In this document: in pieces, positions 23,029 to 36,295 of the stretch | Numbering within the stretch: the first letter of the stretch is position 1 | How the letters are laid out: each line of letters begins with the position of its first letter | Assembly (NCBI RefSeq): GCF_003353175.1 | Contig: NZ_QHKS01000001.1 | Location: forward strand, 520,040-584,039 | Reading direction: 5' to 3' | From: Paraburkholderia lacunae | GTDB lineage: Bacteria > Pseudomonadota > Gammaproteobacteria > Burkholderiales > Burkholderiaceae | DNA length: 64,000 bases | Made by a program: the position numbers and the translations under genes | Notes under the pieces: model-generated | The model's input: only the letters and a program-made list of their open reading frames with translations | Database searches by the model: none | Told to the model about the DNA's origin: nothing

Positions 23029-24333
23029 GTGGAACAACTTCCCTTATGGGCGCAGATTGGCGCTGTCTTTCTGCTGCTCGTCTGCTCCAGTTTCTTTTCG
23101 ATTTCCGAAACGGCGATGATGGCGATCAACCGCCATCGCCTGAAACATCTTGCCAATCAGAACGTGCTCGGCGCAAAGACCACGCAAGGTCTGCTCGCGC
23201 GCACCGACCAGCTGTTGAGCGTCGTCCTGATCGGCAACAATCTGTTCAACACGATCATCCCGGTGCTCACCACCTCGATCGCGCTGCACACATTCGGCCG
23301 TAACAACCTGGTGCTGTCGATCGCGACCGGCATCGTTGCGTTTCTGATCATTGTGTTCGCGGAGATCACGCCGAAAATCGTCGGCGCGACGTTCCCGGAA
23401 AAGATAGCGCTGCCGGCCAGCCTGCTGATCGCGCCGATGATGCGCGTCACGAGGCCGCTCGTCTGGTTCGTCAATCTGATCGCAAACGGCATGCTGCAGG
23501 TGCTGCATATCAACACCAAGGGCGCGCACGACCAGCGTCTTTCCACCGAAGAGCTTCGCACCATCGTGCTCGAATCGGGCAGCTTCATGCCCACCAAACA
23601 CCGCAGCATTCTGCTGAACCTGTTCGACCTCGAAAACATTTCCGTCGACGACGTGATGATCCCGCGCCGCCGGATTGAAGCGCTCGACTTCGACGCGCCA
23701 TTCGAGCAGATCCTGCATCAGCTCGAAACCTGCTATCACAACAAGCTGATCGTCTATCAGGGCGATATTGACCGGGTACTTGGCGTATTGCACGTACGCA
23801 AGACGCTGGCAGCGCTGCACAACCAGGAACTGGAGCGCGAAACGCTGCGCGAATTGCTGGCCGAGCCGTATTTCGTGCCGACCGGCACGCCAGTGTTCCA
23901 GCAGCTGCAGTACTTCCAGGAAAGCCGTCATCGCACGGCGCTGGTCGTCAACGAGTACGGCGAGCTACAGGGGCTGATCACGCCGGAAGACATCATCGAA
24001 GAACTGATCGGCGAATTCACCACGTCGATTCCGCGTGGCGCCAATTCGCGCGGCGGCTGGAACGAGACCGGCGAATGCATCGTCGCGGGCAGCATGCCGC
24101 TGCGCGAACTGAACCGCTGGCTGCATCTCACGCTGCCCACCGACGGACCGAAAACGCTCAACGGCCTGATCCTCGAAATTCTCGAAGACATCCCCGACGG
24201 CGACATGTGCGTGCAGATCGGCGACGTGAAACTCGAAGTGATGCGCAGCGACGATCAGGCGATCCGCACCGTCAAGCTGTTCAGGCCACCCACGCGCGCG
24301 GGCGCGAAAGCCACGAAAGCGGCGCGCAGCTGA
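23029..24333 (+). CDS. CNNM/CBS-domain transporter (HlyC/CorC family)
   Basis: A 434-residue membrane protein: an N-terminal DUF21/CNNM domain of about four hydrophobic segments (FFSISETAMMAINRHRLKHLA is typical), a pair of CBS domains (about residues 205-330, with DVMIPRRRIEALD and VVNEYGELQGLITPEDIIEEL), and a C-terminal CorC/HlyC domain. Relatives act in magnesium or cobalt efflux or tolerance; the ligand here is not known. The start is GTG at 23029, where conservation begins (VEQLPLWAQIG); no strong ribosome site is visible. A short spacer separates it from pilB. Confidence 0.9.
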   Translation: MEQLPLWAQIGAVFLLLVCSSFFSISETAMMAINRHRLKHLANQNVLGAKTTQGLLARTDQLLSVVLIGNNLFNTIIPVLTTSIALHTFGRNNLVLSIATGIVAFLIIVFAEITPKIVGATFPEKIALPASLLIAPMMRVTRPLVWFVNLIANGMLQVLHINTKGAHDQRLSTEELRTIVLESGSFMPTKHRSILLNLFDLENISVDDVMIPRRRIEALDFDAPFEQILHQLETCYHNKLIVYQGDIDRVLGVLHVRKTLAALHNQELERETLRELLAEPYFVPTGTPVFQQLQYFQESRHRTALVVNEYGELQGLITPEDIIEELIGEFTTSIPRGANSRGGWNETGECIVAGSMPLRELNRWLHLTLPTDGPKTLNGLILEILEDIPDGDMCVQIGDVKLEVMRSDDQAIRTVKLFRPPTRAGAKATKAARS

Positions 24334-24463
24334 GTCCTGCACGCTGCAGCATCGCACACGGGCACAACGCGCGCCATTAGCCGATCGGCTGAATGGCGGC
24401 GAGCGCCGCCTTACCGGATGATGAAGTCGTCGTGTTCTACAGGCGGCTCATCACCGGTCCCTC

Positions 24464-25756
24464 ATGCAAGATTCTTTTCAAGCTGCGGCGCCGGCGTTGC
24501 GGCCCATCGCGTTCAATAGCGATATCGCCGCCAAACCGAAGCCCAACGCGTTCGCGGCGCAAGCCGGCACAAACCTCCCCGATCCCGGCGACGCTCCTGC
24601 CGTCCGGCTGCTGGCCGACACGTTGCAGGAAGCGATCCGCCGCAACGCGTCGGACCTGCACATCGAACCGGCGGAGCACGGCTGGCGCGTGCGTTTGCGG
24701 ATCGACGGCGTGCTGCACGAGATCCCCGCGCCTGCAGCGCATTTGCGCGACGCGTTCATCACGCGCGTGAAAGTGCTGGCGCGCATGGACATCGCCGAGA
24801 GGCGGGTGCCGCAGGACGGCCGGCTGCGTATCGCCGCGTCGCCCGGCCGGACGGAAGACTATCGCGTCAACTCGCTGCCTACCCTGTTCGGTGAAAAGCT
24901 GGTGTTACGCAGGCTCGACGCGCTGCCCGCCGACCTTTCGCTCGACTCTCTCGGCCTCGATCCGCAACAGCGCAAAGCGGTGGACGCCGCAATCCGCGCG
25001 CCGCACGGCCTCGTGCTCGTCACCGGCCCGACTGGCAGCGGCAAAACGCTGTCGCTGTATTGCTTTCTGCAACTGCTCAATGTCGAGGCGCGCAATCTCT
25101 GTTCGGTCGAAGATCCGGCTGAGATTCAATTGGCGGGAATCAATCAGGTCAGCGTGCGCGAAAAGGCGGGACTGACCTTCGCGGTGGCGTTGCGCGCGTT
25201 TCTGCGTCAGGACCCGGACGTGATCATGGTCGGTGAAATCCGCGACGACGAAACCGCCGACGTCGCCGTAAAGGCCGCGCAAACCGGCCACCTGGTGCTG
25301 TCCACCCTGCATACGAACGACGCCCCTGCTGCCGTCGCGCGCCTGATCGACATCGGCGTCGAGCCGTACAACCTCGCCGCCGCGCTGCGGATGGTGACGG
25401 CGCAGCGGCTCGTGCGGCGGCTTTGTCCGGCGTGCCGCGCACCGGCGCCGCAATCGGCGGCGGCGCTGCGAGCAGCAGGTTTTGCCGGCCACCAGCTCGA
25501 CGGCTGGCAGCCGTATGCCGCGAGCGGATGCGCGGCCTGCCACGGCATCGGCTACCGGGGCCGCGTCGGGGTTCACCAGGTGATGCCAATCTCCGATGCA
25601 ATGCGCGAGCTGATCGTGACAAGCGCGAGCACGCACGAGCTTGCCCGCCTCGCGCAGGCCGAACGGGTGCCCACGCTACGCGACGCGGCGTTGGCCCGCG
25701 TCCGCGACGGCACCACGAGTCTCGCCGAAGCGCTTGCCGCAACCGAAGTCGCATGA
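24464..25756 (+). CDS. Type IV pilus / type II secretion assembly ATPase (PilB-like)
   Basis: Cytoplasmic hexameric motor for pilus extension or secretion. The Walker A is GPTGSGKTLS (about residue 187), the Asp-box is SVEDPAEIQL, the Walker B is VIMVGEIRDDETAD and the His-box is STLHTNDAP. A C-terminal zinc site is suggested by LCPACRAP and SGCAACHGIGYRG. At 430 residues it is shorter than most PilB proteins (about 560): the N-terminal N1 domain is absent or reduced. It overlaps the next gene by ATGA and belongs to the pilB-pilC-pilD block, the same order as E. coli hofB-hofC near coaE. Confidence 0.92.
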   Translation: MQDSFQAAAPALRPIAFNSDIAAKPKPNAFAAQAGTNLPDPGDAPAVRLLADTLQEAIRRNASDLHIEPAEHGWRVRLRIDGVLHEIPAPAAHLRDAFITRVKVLARMDIAERRVPQDGRLRIAASPGRTEDYRVNSLPTLFGEKLVLRRLDALPADLSLDSLGLDPQQRKAVDAAIRAPHGLVLVTGPTGSGKTLSLYCFLQLLNVEARNLCSVEDPAEIQLAGINQVSVREKAGLTFAVALRAFLRQDPDVIMVGEIRDDETADVAVKAAQTGHLVLSTLHTNDAPAAVARLIDIGVEPYNLAAALRMVTAQRLVRRLCPACRAPAPQSAAALRAAGFAGHQLDGWQPYAASGCAACHGIGYRGRVGVHQVMPISDAMRELIVTSASTHELARLAQAERVPTLRDAALARVRDGTTSLAEALAATEVA

Positions 25757-26982
25757 TCGCCGCCACACCTCCTCAGCCCGCGTCGGCCGATCTGCGTTTC
25801 CGATGGCGCGGCGTCGACGCCGACGGCGTCCAGAAAAACGGCGCTCTCATTGCGCCGGACGCCGATGCCGCGCGAGCGCTGCTCAAGCGCGACAAACTGT
25901 TCATCGTCGAACTGACGGCCCGCGGGCCCGCGCCGCGCCCCAAAACGCGCGCCGCCGACGTCACGATCTTCACCCGCCAGCTTGCCAGTCTGCTGCGCGC
26001 CGGTTTGCCGCTCGCGCCCGCGCTCGACCTTCTCGCCCAGACGCAGAGTTCACGTCAGCCCGGCATGCCGCGGATCGTCGGCACGCTGGCGCGTGATATC
26101 ACCGCCGGCCTGCGTTTTTCGGCGGCGTTGCAGCGGCATCCGGCGCAATTCAATGCGTTGTACTGCCAGCTCGTCGAGGTCGGCGAAGCGGCCGGCGCAT
26201 TGGCAACGGTCCTCGCCCGGCTCGCCGACGACCGCGAACGCGCCGCCGCGCAGCGTGCCAAGGTGCGAGCGGCGCTGACCTATCCGGTGGCGATTCTGCT
26301 GCTCGCGATTGTGATTACCGCAGCGTTGCTGATATGGGTCGTCCCCACCTTCAAGCAGATCTTCGACGGCTTCGGCGCGAAGCTGCCCGCACCGACGCAG
26401 TTCGTGCTGGCGCTCTCATCCGCTGCAGCGCGCTGGAGCCTACCCGTGGTGGTCATGTGTTTCGCTGCGGCCTGGGCCGTGACGCTGCTGCAACGGCGTT
26501 CCGAAGCGGTACGCATCTCCTTCGCCCGCCTGTCGCTGAGGATACCGGTCGCCGGTCCGTTGCTGGGCACGTTATGCGCCGCCCGCTGGAGCCGCGCGCT
26601 CGGCACGCTGCTGTCGGCCGGCACGCCGCTCGCCGACGCATTCGATTCATTGACGCACGCTACCGGCAACGCATTCTTCGACCGCGCCACCGCGGATATT
26701 GCCGCGCGGCTGCGGCGCGGCGAACGGCTCGCCGCGGCGATGCGCGCGGCGCTCTGTTTTCCGCCGGAGGTCGTCCAGCCGGTGGCGGTTGCCGAAGAAT
26801 CCGGCGCGCTCGATACGATGCTGATCGACATAGCATCTCTAAGCGATCGTCAGGTAGACGAAAAGATCGGCACGCTGTCGAGCCTGTGCGAGCCGCTCGT
26901 CATCATCGTGCTCGGTACACTGGTCGGCGGCCTTGTAATCGCGATGTATCTTCCCATTATTCAACTCGGCAACGTGGTGTAG
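25753..26982 (+). CDS. Type IV pilus / type II secretion inner-membrane platform (PilC-like)
   Basis: Polytopic membrane protein with two T2SF domains that couples the ATPase to pilin assembly. The domain openings are visible: FTRQLASLLRAGLPLAPAL (first repeat, about residue 75) and FSRAL-like WSRALGTLLSAGTPLADAF (second repeat). Three hydrophobic segments are present, around residues 178-198, 220-240 and 380-400. The ATG at 25753 overlaps the PilB stop. Length 409 residues is usual. Probably used for type IV pili together with the neighbouring peptidase; the major pilin is not in the window. Confidence 0.92.
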   Translation: MIAATPPQPASADLRFRWRGVDADGVQKNGALIAPDADAARALLKRDKLFIVELTARGPAPRPKTRAADVTIFTRQLASLLRAGLPLAPALDLLAQTQSSRQPGMPRIVGTLARDITAGLRFSAALQRHPAQFNALYCQLVEVGEAAGALATVLARLADDRERAAAQRAKVRAALTYPVAILLLAIVITAALLIWVVPTFKQIFDGFGAKLPAPTQFVLALSSAAARWSLPVVVMCFAAAWAVTLLQRRSEAVRISFARLSLRIPVAGPLLGTLCAARWSRALGTLLSAGTPLADAFDSLTHATGNAFFDRATADIAARLRRGERLAAAMRAALCFPPEVVQPVAVAEESGALDTMLIDIASLSDRQVDEKIGTLSSLCEPLVIIVLGTLVGGLVIAMYLPIIQLGNVV

Positions 26983-27010
26983 CATCGCAGCCGAATCCAA
27001 CTCTTTCGCC

Positions 27011-27952
27011 ATGCAGGCTACCGCCCAACTCGTGTCAGAAACTTCTTCCAGCGTGCTTTCGGGCTTGCTGCCCGGCCACTTCGCAGCCGGACTCAGCCTC
27101 GCGTTCGGCAGTCTGCCGGCCGGACTGCAGATTGCATTCGCCATCGTGTTCGGCCTCGTGATCGGCAGTTTCCTCAACGTGGTCGTGCATCGCGTGCCGA
27201 TCATGCTCGAGCGTGCATGGCGCGAGGAAGTCAGCGAGGCAACCGACAAACCGCTCGAGGAAGACGGCCTGCCCGCGCGCTACAACCTGTGGGTGCCGCG
27301 CAGCGCCTGCCCGCACTGCGGCCACGTGCTGAGCGCCTGGGAGAACCTGCCGGTGCTGAGTTATCTGCTCCTGCGCGGGCGCTGCTCCGCATGCAAGAGA
27401 CGCGTGAACCTGCGCTACCCGTTGCTCGAAATCGCCAGCGCCGCCTGCGCGGCAGGCGCGCTCGCGCTGTATGGCCCGACCGGCATGGCGCTCGCCGCTT
27501 TCGGCCTGTGCGCTGCGTTGCTGGCGATGAGCGCGATCGACATCGACACCCATCTGCTGCCGGACTCCATGACACTGCCGCTGTTGTGGGCAGGTCTGAT
27601 CGTCAACTTCAACGGCATGTTCGCGAGCCTGCACGATGCGGTGCTGGGCGCGATCTTCGGCTACCTGGTACTGTGGGTCGTGCACTGGCTGTTCCGGTTG
27701 GTGCGCGGAGTCGAAGGCATGGGCTATGGCGATTTCAAACTGCTGGCCGCGCTCGGCGCGTGGCTTGGCTGGGCCGCGCTGCCGCAGATCGTGCTGATCG
27801 CGGCAGTCGCCGGCGCGGTGGTCGGTCTCGCGGCAACGTGGCGTGGACGCATGCGCTTTGAAGAACCGCTGCCGTTCGGCCCGTTTCTAGCCGCGGGCGG
27901 TGCTGTTACGCTGTTTCTAGGCACACCGCTTTATCTGGCTCTGGGAGGCTGA
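27011..27952 (+). CDS. Prepilin leader peptidase / N-methyltransferase (PilD-like)
   Basis: Bifunctional inner-membrane aspartyl protease that cuts prepilin leaders and methylates the new N-terminus. The cytoplasmic loop has the CxxC pairs CPHCGHVLSAWENLP and CSACKRR. The aspartates lie in AIDIDTHLLPD and in GMGYGDFKLLAALGAWLGW, the GxGD motif. About eight hydrophobic segments; 313 residues. It is somewhat N-terminally extended (about 40 residues). coaE begins 3 bases later, so the two are co-transcribed. Confidence 0.95.
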   Translation: MQATAQLVSETSSSVLSGLLPGHFAAGLSLAFGSLPAGLQIAFAIVFGLVIGSFLNVVVHRVPIMLERAWREEVSEATDKPLEEDGLPARYNLWVPRSACPHCGHVLSAWENLPVLSYLLLRGRCSACKRRVNLRYPLLEIASAACAAGALALYGPTGMALAAFGLCAALLAMSAIDIDTHLLPDSMTLPLLWAGLIVNFNGMFASLHDAVLGAIFGYLVLWVVHWLFRLVRGVEGMGYGDFKLLAALGAWLGWAALPQIVLIAAVAGAVVGLAATWRGRMRFEEPLPFGPFLAAGGAVTLFLGTPLYLALGG

Positions 27953-27955
27953 GGC

Positions 27956-28558
27956 ATGTTCGCTGTGGGACTGACCGGCGGCATCGGCAGCGGCAAATCG
28001 ACCGTGGCGGATCTGTTCGCCGTGCGCGGCGTGCCGCTCGTCGATACGGACCTGATCGCGCACCGCATCACCGCGCCGCAAGGCATTGCGATGCCGCAGA
28101 TCGCCGCCGAGTTCGGCGACTCGTTCGTCGCGTCGGACGGCTCGCTCGACCGCGCCCGCATGCGCACCCTGGTGTTCAGCGACGACGGCGCGCGCAAGCG
28201 CCTCGAAGGCATCACGCACCCGTTGATTCGCGCGGAGACCGAGCGCGAGCAGCGCGAGGCGCACGGGCCGTATGTGATCGTGGTCGTCCCGCTGCTGGTC
28301 GAGTCGGGTAGCTGGACGAGCCGTGTGAATCGCGTGCTGACAGTCGATTGCAGTGTCGAAACGCAAATCTCGCGCGTGATGCGCCGCAACGCGTTCAGCC
28401 GCGAACAGGTGCTGGCGATCATCGCCCGGCAGGCCACGCGCGAAGCGCGCCTCGCCGCAGCCGACGACGTGATCGACAACGACAACGTGCCGCTCGATGC
28501 GCTCGTGGCGCAGGTCGACGCGCAGCATCGCGCGTATTTGGCGCTCGCAGGCGCTTGA
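27956..28558 (+). CDS. coaE: Dephospho-CoA kinase
   Basis: Last step of coenzyme A synthesis, ATP-dependent phosphorylation of dephospho-CoA. The P-loop [16 protein letters not shown] is at the very start, followed by [13 protein letters not shown], the substrate-binding aspartate region, and the LID-like [12 protein letters not shown]. 200 residues, the usual length. Position between pilD and zapD matches E. coli (coaE-zapD-yacG). Confidence 0.97.
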   Translation: MFAVGLTGGIGSGKSTVADLFAVRGVPLVDTDLIAHRITAPQGIAMPQIAAEFGDSFVASDGSLDRARMRTLVFSDDGARKRLEGITHPLIRAETEREQREAHGPYVIVVVPLLVESGSWTSRVNRVLTVDCSVETQISRVMRRNAFSREQVLAIIARQATREARLAAADDVIDNDNVPLDALVAQVDAQHRAYLALAGA

Positions 28559-28740
28559 GCAGCGAGCGCGCATGAGCGGCACGCAACATGCGCACTTTGG
28601 TGCGCACTCCGCGTTGAACCATTGAACTTTGCAGCACGGCGAGATCCGAAGCACGCAGAAAACTGCCTGACACACGTGAAAAAAGTTGCGAGTGCGTGCT
28701 GAAAAAGTGCGAGATTGCTAGGGTAGTCTCACGGCATTAG

Positions 28741-29541
<801 letters not shown>

Positions 29542-29641
29542 TGTCCGCCTTGTAAAACCGAAGCACGGGGCGCGCCTTTAACGCGGCGCGAAATCCCCTA
29601 TATTCGAAACATGTTCCATTTGCAATTGACTGCCTGACCGT

Positions 29642-29839
29642 ATGCCTACTGTCGTCAAATGTCCCACTTGCGGAAAGGATGTCCGCTGGACCCCTGAGAG
29701 CCGCTTCCGCCCGTTCTGCTCGGATCGTTGCAAGCAGATCGACCTCGGCGCCTGGGCCGCCGAGAAGTACAAGATCGGCGGCACGGATAAAGAAGCTTCA
29801 TCCGATGAATCGCCTGGCGGGGACTACAACCCGCACTGA
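29642..29839 (+). CDS. yacG: DNA gyrase inhibitor YacG, zinc-binding
   Basis: A 65-residue zinc-ribbon protein that inhibits DNA gyrase in E. coli. The four cysteines are Cys7, Cys10, Cys26 and Cys30 (CPTC and CSDRC), giving the C-x2-C...C-x3-C pattern. The acidic, Asp/Ser-rich C-terminus is usual. It follows zapD by 100 bases in the conserved order and faces the mutT gene tail to tail. Confidence 0.94.
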   Translation: MPTVVKCPTCGKDVRWTPESRFRPFCSDRCKQIDLGAWAAEKYKIGGTDKEASSDESPGGDYNPH

Positions 29840-29911
29840 GTGCAACAGCGCTACGTTGGGTCACGCGGCCCAACGTAGCTAATGCAGCGCCCGCAACCGC
29901 GCTCCATTCTT

Positions 29912-30334
29912 CTACTTTTTCTCAGCCGCGAGCCATTCCAGCACCGGAATCGTCGCCGGCAATAACGGTGCAACATCCGCGGGCAGTGCCTGCCAGACGA
30001 ACGCCTGGCCCTCACGCCCGTGCGGCTCACCGGTCCAGTGCGTCACTTTGCAGAAAAACAGCCGCACATAAGCATGCGGGTAATCGTGCTCGAGGGTGTG
30101 CCAAAGGTGGCTCGCCTTGACGTCGATCCCCAGCTCCTCGTGCAACTCGCGAGCGAGCGCTGCCTCGACCGACTCGCCCGCTTCCAGCTTGCCGCCCGGA
30201 AACTCCCAGTAGCCCTCGTACGGCTTGCCAGCCGGGCGCTGCGCCAGCAAATAGCGTCCGTCCGGCTGAATCAGCACGCCAACGGCGACTTCCGTCACCG
30301 GCCGCCCGTCAGCATTCTTTTGCGCGTCGCTCAT
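29912..30334 (-). CDS. mutT: Nudix hydrolase MutT (8-oxo-dGTP diphosphatase)
   Basis: Sanitises the nucleotide pool by hydrolysing 8-oxo-dGTP. The 140-residue protein has VAVGVLIQPDGRYLLAQRP and the Nudix box GGKLEAGESVEAALARELHEELGI with the required Glu residues. The ATG at 30334 overlaps the stop of the upstream DUF815 gene as ATGA, so I prefer it to a longer start. Adjacent to secA-side genes in the same order as E. coli mutT-secA, which supports MutT rather than another Nudix enzyme. Confidence 0.9.
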   Translation of the reverse strand: MSDAQKNADGRPVTEVAVGVLIQPDGRYLLAQRPAGKPYEGYWEFPGGKLEAGESVEAALARELHEELGIDVKASHLWHTLEHDYPHAYVRLFFCKVTHWTGEPHGREGQAFVWQALPADVAPLLPATIPVLEWLAAEKK

Positions 30335-31200
30335 ACCGGGGTCTTCCGGCCCGACCAGTCGCGAGCGAACTGCCACGCGACGCGCCCCGAGCGCGAACCG
30401 CGCTCCAGCGCCCACACCAGCGCGTCGCCGCGCGCCGCTTCGACTTCCGCGTCGTCACAGCCGAAATGGCGAAGCCAGTGGCCGATGATCGACAGGTAGT
30501 CGTCCTGCTTGAACGGATAGAAGCTGACCCACAGCCCGAAACGCTCGGACAGCGAGATCTTTTCTTCGACCAGTTCGCCCGGATGGATCTCTCCGTCGGC
30601 CATGTGCTTGTACGTCTCGTTGTCGCTCATGTACTCGGGCAGCAGATGGCGGCGGTTCGACGTCGCGTAGATCAGCACGTTGTCCGACTGCGCGGCGATC
30701 GAACCGTCGAGCGCCACCTTCAGCGCCTTGTAGCCCGATTCGCCATCTTCGAACGACAGGTCGTCGCAGAACACCACGAAGCGCTCCGGCCGCTGCGCGA
30801 TCAGATCGACGATATCGCCGAGATCGTGCAGATCGTCTTTATCCACCTCGATCAGACGCAGGCCGTCTTTCGCGTACGCGTTCAGACAAGCCTTGATCAG
30901 CGACGACTTGCCAGTGCCGCGTGCGCCCGTCAGCAACACGTTGTTGGCCGGCTGCTTGTGCACAAATTGACGCGTGTTCTGCTCGATCAGCCCTTTCTGG
31001 CGATCGATGTTTTGCAGGTCGTCGAGCGTGATCGCCGAGATGGCGGGCACCGGCTGCAGATAGCCGCGCCCCTGACGCTTGCGCCAGCGAAAGGCGAGCG
31101 CGGCTGACCAGTCGATATCCGGTGCGGTAGGCGGAAGCATCGCTTCGAGACGGCCGAGCACGGCTTCGGCCCGGCTCAGAAACTGTTCGAGTTTGTCCAT
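30331..31200 (-). CDS. AAA-type ATP-binding protein (DUF815)
   Basis: A 289-residue predicted P-loop ATPase. The Walker A is NVLLTGARGTGKSSLIKA (about residue 85); the Walker B-like VVFCDDLSFEDGESGYKALK and the sensor-like IYATSNRRHLLPEYMSDNE follow; an arginine-rich C-terminus ends the protein. This is the DUF815 family, found beside mutT and argJ/secA in betaproteobacteria; its function is not known. The ATG at 31200 is preceded by open frame without conservation. It overlaps mutT by ATGA, suggesting coupled translation. Confidence 0.85.
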   Translation of the reverse strand: MDKLEQFLSRAEAVLGRLEAMLPPTAPDIDWSAALAFRWRKRQGRGYLQPVPAISAITLDDLQNIDRQKGLIEQNTRQFVHKQPANNVLLTGARGTGKSSLIKACLNAYAKDGLRLIEVDKDDLHDLGDIVDLIAQRPERFVVFCDDLSFEDGESGYKALKVALDGSIAAQSDNVLIYATSNRRHLLPEYMSDNETYKHMADGEIHPGELVEEKISLSERFGLWVSFYPFKQDDYLSIIGHWLRHFGCDDAEVEAARGDALVWALERGSRSGRVAWQFARDWSGRKTPV

Positions 31201-31241
31201 GGCGGTGAAATAAGCGGTTGGAAACCGCGTAATGAACCTGG

Positions 31242-32483
31242 TTACGAACGATAGTCGGCGTTGATGCTCACATAGTCGTGCGACAGATCGCACGTCCAGA
31301 TCGTGGCTTGCGCGTCACCGCGACCGAGCACGACACGAATGCCGATCTCACTCTTTTTCATGACGCGCTGGCCGTCTTCTTCACGGTAGGCCGGATTGCG
31401 GCCGCCGGCCGTCGCGACCAGAACGTCGTCCAGATACAGATCGATCTTGCCGACATCGAGATCGTCGACGCCGGCATAGCCGATGGCCGCGAGAATGCGG
31501 CCGAGATTCGGGTCCGACGCATAGAAGGCCGTTTTCACGAGCGGCGAATGGCCGATCGCGTACGCGATCTGTCGGCATTCGACGACGCTCGAACCTCCTT
31601 CCACGTGCACCGTCATGAATTTCGTCGCGCCTTCGCCATCGCGCACGATCAGCTGCGCGAGGGTTTGGGCGACTTCGGTCACCGCGTCGCGCAGCGCTGC
31701 ATAAGCGGGCGAATCGATGGAGGTGACCGCCGGCAGGCTCGATTTGCCCGACGCGATCAGGATGAAGGAATCATTGGTCGACGTGTCGCCGTCGATCGTG
31801 ATGCAGTTGAAAGAGCGGTCCGCGACGTGCTTGACCAGCGCGTCGAGCACCGGTTGCGCGACAGCGGCGTCGAACGCGAGGAAGCCGAGCATGGTTGCCA
31901 TGTTCGGCTTGATCATGCCCGCACCCTTGCTGATGCCCGTGAGCGTGACCGTATGGCCGTCGATCGTCACCTGGCGCGAGGTGGCTTTGGGCAGCGTGTC
32001 CGTGGTCATGATCGCCTGCGCGGCGTCGTACCAGTTGGCTTCCTTGCGGTTTGCCAGCGCGGCAGGCAGGCCTGCCTTAAGACGATCGACCGGCAGCGGT
32101 TCCAGAATCACGCCCGTCGAAAACGGCAGCACCTGCTCCGGCGCGATATCGGCCAGACGTGCGAGTTCGGCGCAGGTTTCGCGCGCATGCGCGAGCCCCG
32201 GTTCGCCCGTACCCGCGTTCGCGTTGCCGGTGTTGATCACCAGTGCGCGAATCGGCTTTCCGCCTGCGCGCACGCGCTCCAGATTCTCGCGGCACACCGT
32301 CACCGGCGCGGCGCAAAAGCGGTTTTGCGTGAACGCGCCGGCCACCGTCGCGCCATCGGGAACGGAAATGACCAGCACGTCCTTGCGGTTCGGCTTGCGG
32401 ATATTCGCCTCCGCCCAGCCCAGCGTAACGCCGGCGACAGGATGGAGTTGAGCGGGATCGATCGAAGGGAAATTGACAGCCAT
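31242..32483 (-). CDS. argJ: Bifunctional ornithine acetyltransferase / N-acetylglutamate synthase
   Basis: Recycles the acetyl group in arginine synthesis: transfers acetyl from N-acetylornithine to glutamate, and in bifunctional forms also makes N-acetylglutamate from acetyl-CoA. The self-cleavage site is in [17 protein letters not shown], where Thr of ATML becomes the N-terminal nucleophile of the beta chain (about residue 190). [14 protein letters not shown] is the usual alpha-chain motif. 413 residues; starts [10 protein letters not shown] at 32483. Whether the second activity is present is inferred from family, not seen. Confidence 0.96.
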   Translation of the reverse strand: MAVNFPSIDPAQLHPVAGVTLGWAEANIRKPNRKDVLVISVPDGATVAGAFTQNRFCAAPVTVCRENLERVRAGGKPIRALVINTGNANAGTGEPGLAHARETCAELARLADIAPEQVLPFSTGVILEPLPVDRLKAGLPAALANRKEANWYDAAQAIMTTDTLPKATSRQVTIDGHTVTLTGISKGAGMIKPNMATMLGFLAFDAAVAQPVLDALVKHVADRSFNCITIDGDTSTNDSFILIASGKSSLPAVTSIDSPAYAALRDAVTEVAQTLAQLIVRDGEGATKFMTVHVEGGSSVVECRQIAYAIGHSPLVKTAFYASDPNLGRILAAIGYAGVDDLDVGKIDLYLDDVLVATAGGRNPAYREEDGQRVMKKSEIGIRVVLGRGDAQATIWTCDLSHDYVSINADYRS

Positions 32484-32633
32484 GGTCGCGACCTGTCGAA
32501 GAAAATGCCGGCAGGCGCCGGCATCGAGGGATCGGAAACTGATGGCCCGGGGGTGTTGCCGGGTCACCGCGAAATCACCAGCAAAGCACCGCAAAAAACG
32601 ACGCGGCGCGCATGAAGCGCGCCGCCTTCGCCT

Positions 32634-35441
<2,808 letters not shown>

Positions 35442-35730
35442 CGGATCGGTGTCTGCGTCGCGGCTTCGGCTGGTTCGCGGCGTGCAGTTCATGCACGTGC
35501 GCTCCGGGGTCGGAAATGCCTCGGCGGCTTAGTCCAAGAGTGAATTCGAATCGGGCATTTTAGCACGCGCCCCCGCCCGCGCTTGTGTCAGCGGTGCGAC
35601 GGCGACATGGATCCAAAGCCCGCCGCAGTGCCCTTCGACGGCACCCATCGGGGCGGGTTCGCGTGCATCCTGCGCGGTACAATCGCGGCGTGAACGCGCA
35701 TTGGGCGCGAACCCGCCGTCACTATCAAAC

Positions 35731-36216
35731 ATGAGCCGTTTTCCGTCCTTTTCAAGGCCGCCGCCCAAGCAGTTCAACGCGCGCCGCCCGCAGCCCGTCG
35801 CCGAAGTGCTCAATCGCACCGACGCGTTCGCGGCCCTGCGCGCGGGCGTCGAGCAGATTGCCGCGCTCGAAAAGGATCTGCGCGAATTGCTGCCCGACTA
35901 TCTGGCAACCAGCGTCGAGCCGGGCTTCATTAAGGAAGGCGTACTGGCCCTGTTTGCCGGACACAACGCATTGGCGGCACGCCTGCGGCATCTCGAGCCA
36001 CGGCTGTTGTCCGATCTGCAGCAGCGCGGCTGGCCGGTTAATGCGTTGCGGATTCGCGTGCGGCCGCAGCCCGCCAAGGGACCGCCGCCGGTCAAGCAGG
36101 CACGCATGACGCCTGCTGGCGCGGACGCCTTGCACGCACTCTCCGAATCGCTCGCCCCGTCGCCATTGCAGGAGGCGTTGGCGAAAATGGCCGCGCGGCA
36201 TCGGAGAAATCGCTGA
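35731..36216 (+). CDS. DciA-like protein (DUF721)
   Basis: A 161-residue protein with a DUF721 core around LNRTDAFAALRAGVEQIAALEKDLRELLPDY and LRIRVRPQP. DciA is the ancestral replicative-helicase loader in bacteria lacking phage-type DnaC; family membership here is from resemblance, and the role is inferred. Gene context supports it: a DUF721 gene between secA and lpxC on the opposite strand is the usual arrangement in pseudomonads and burkholderias. The ATG at 35731 opens MSRFPSFSRPPPKQF. It converges on lpxC, with a bidirectional terminator between them. Confidence 0.82.
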   Translation: MSRFPSFSRPPPKQFNARRPQPVAEVLNRTDAFAALRAGVEQIAALEKDLRELLPDYLATSVEPGFIKEGVLALFAGHNALAARLRHLEPRLLSDLQQRGWPVNALRIRVRPQPAKGPPPVKQARMTPAGADALHALSESLAPSPLQEALAKMAARHRRNR

Positions 36217-36220
36217 ACAA

Positions 36221-36253
36221 AAAATAAGCGGCCCAGAGGGGCCGCTTATTTTT
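36221..36253. terminator. Bidirectional terminator between dciA-like gene and lpxC
   Basis: AATAAGCGGCCC pairs with GGGCCGCTTATT around the loop AGAG, with A before and T after. It ends both converging transcripts. Confidence 0.85.
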
Positions 36254-36295
36254 CATCCGTTCGCTTCGGACAATCCGCGCCGAAGACCAGAGACG

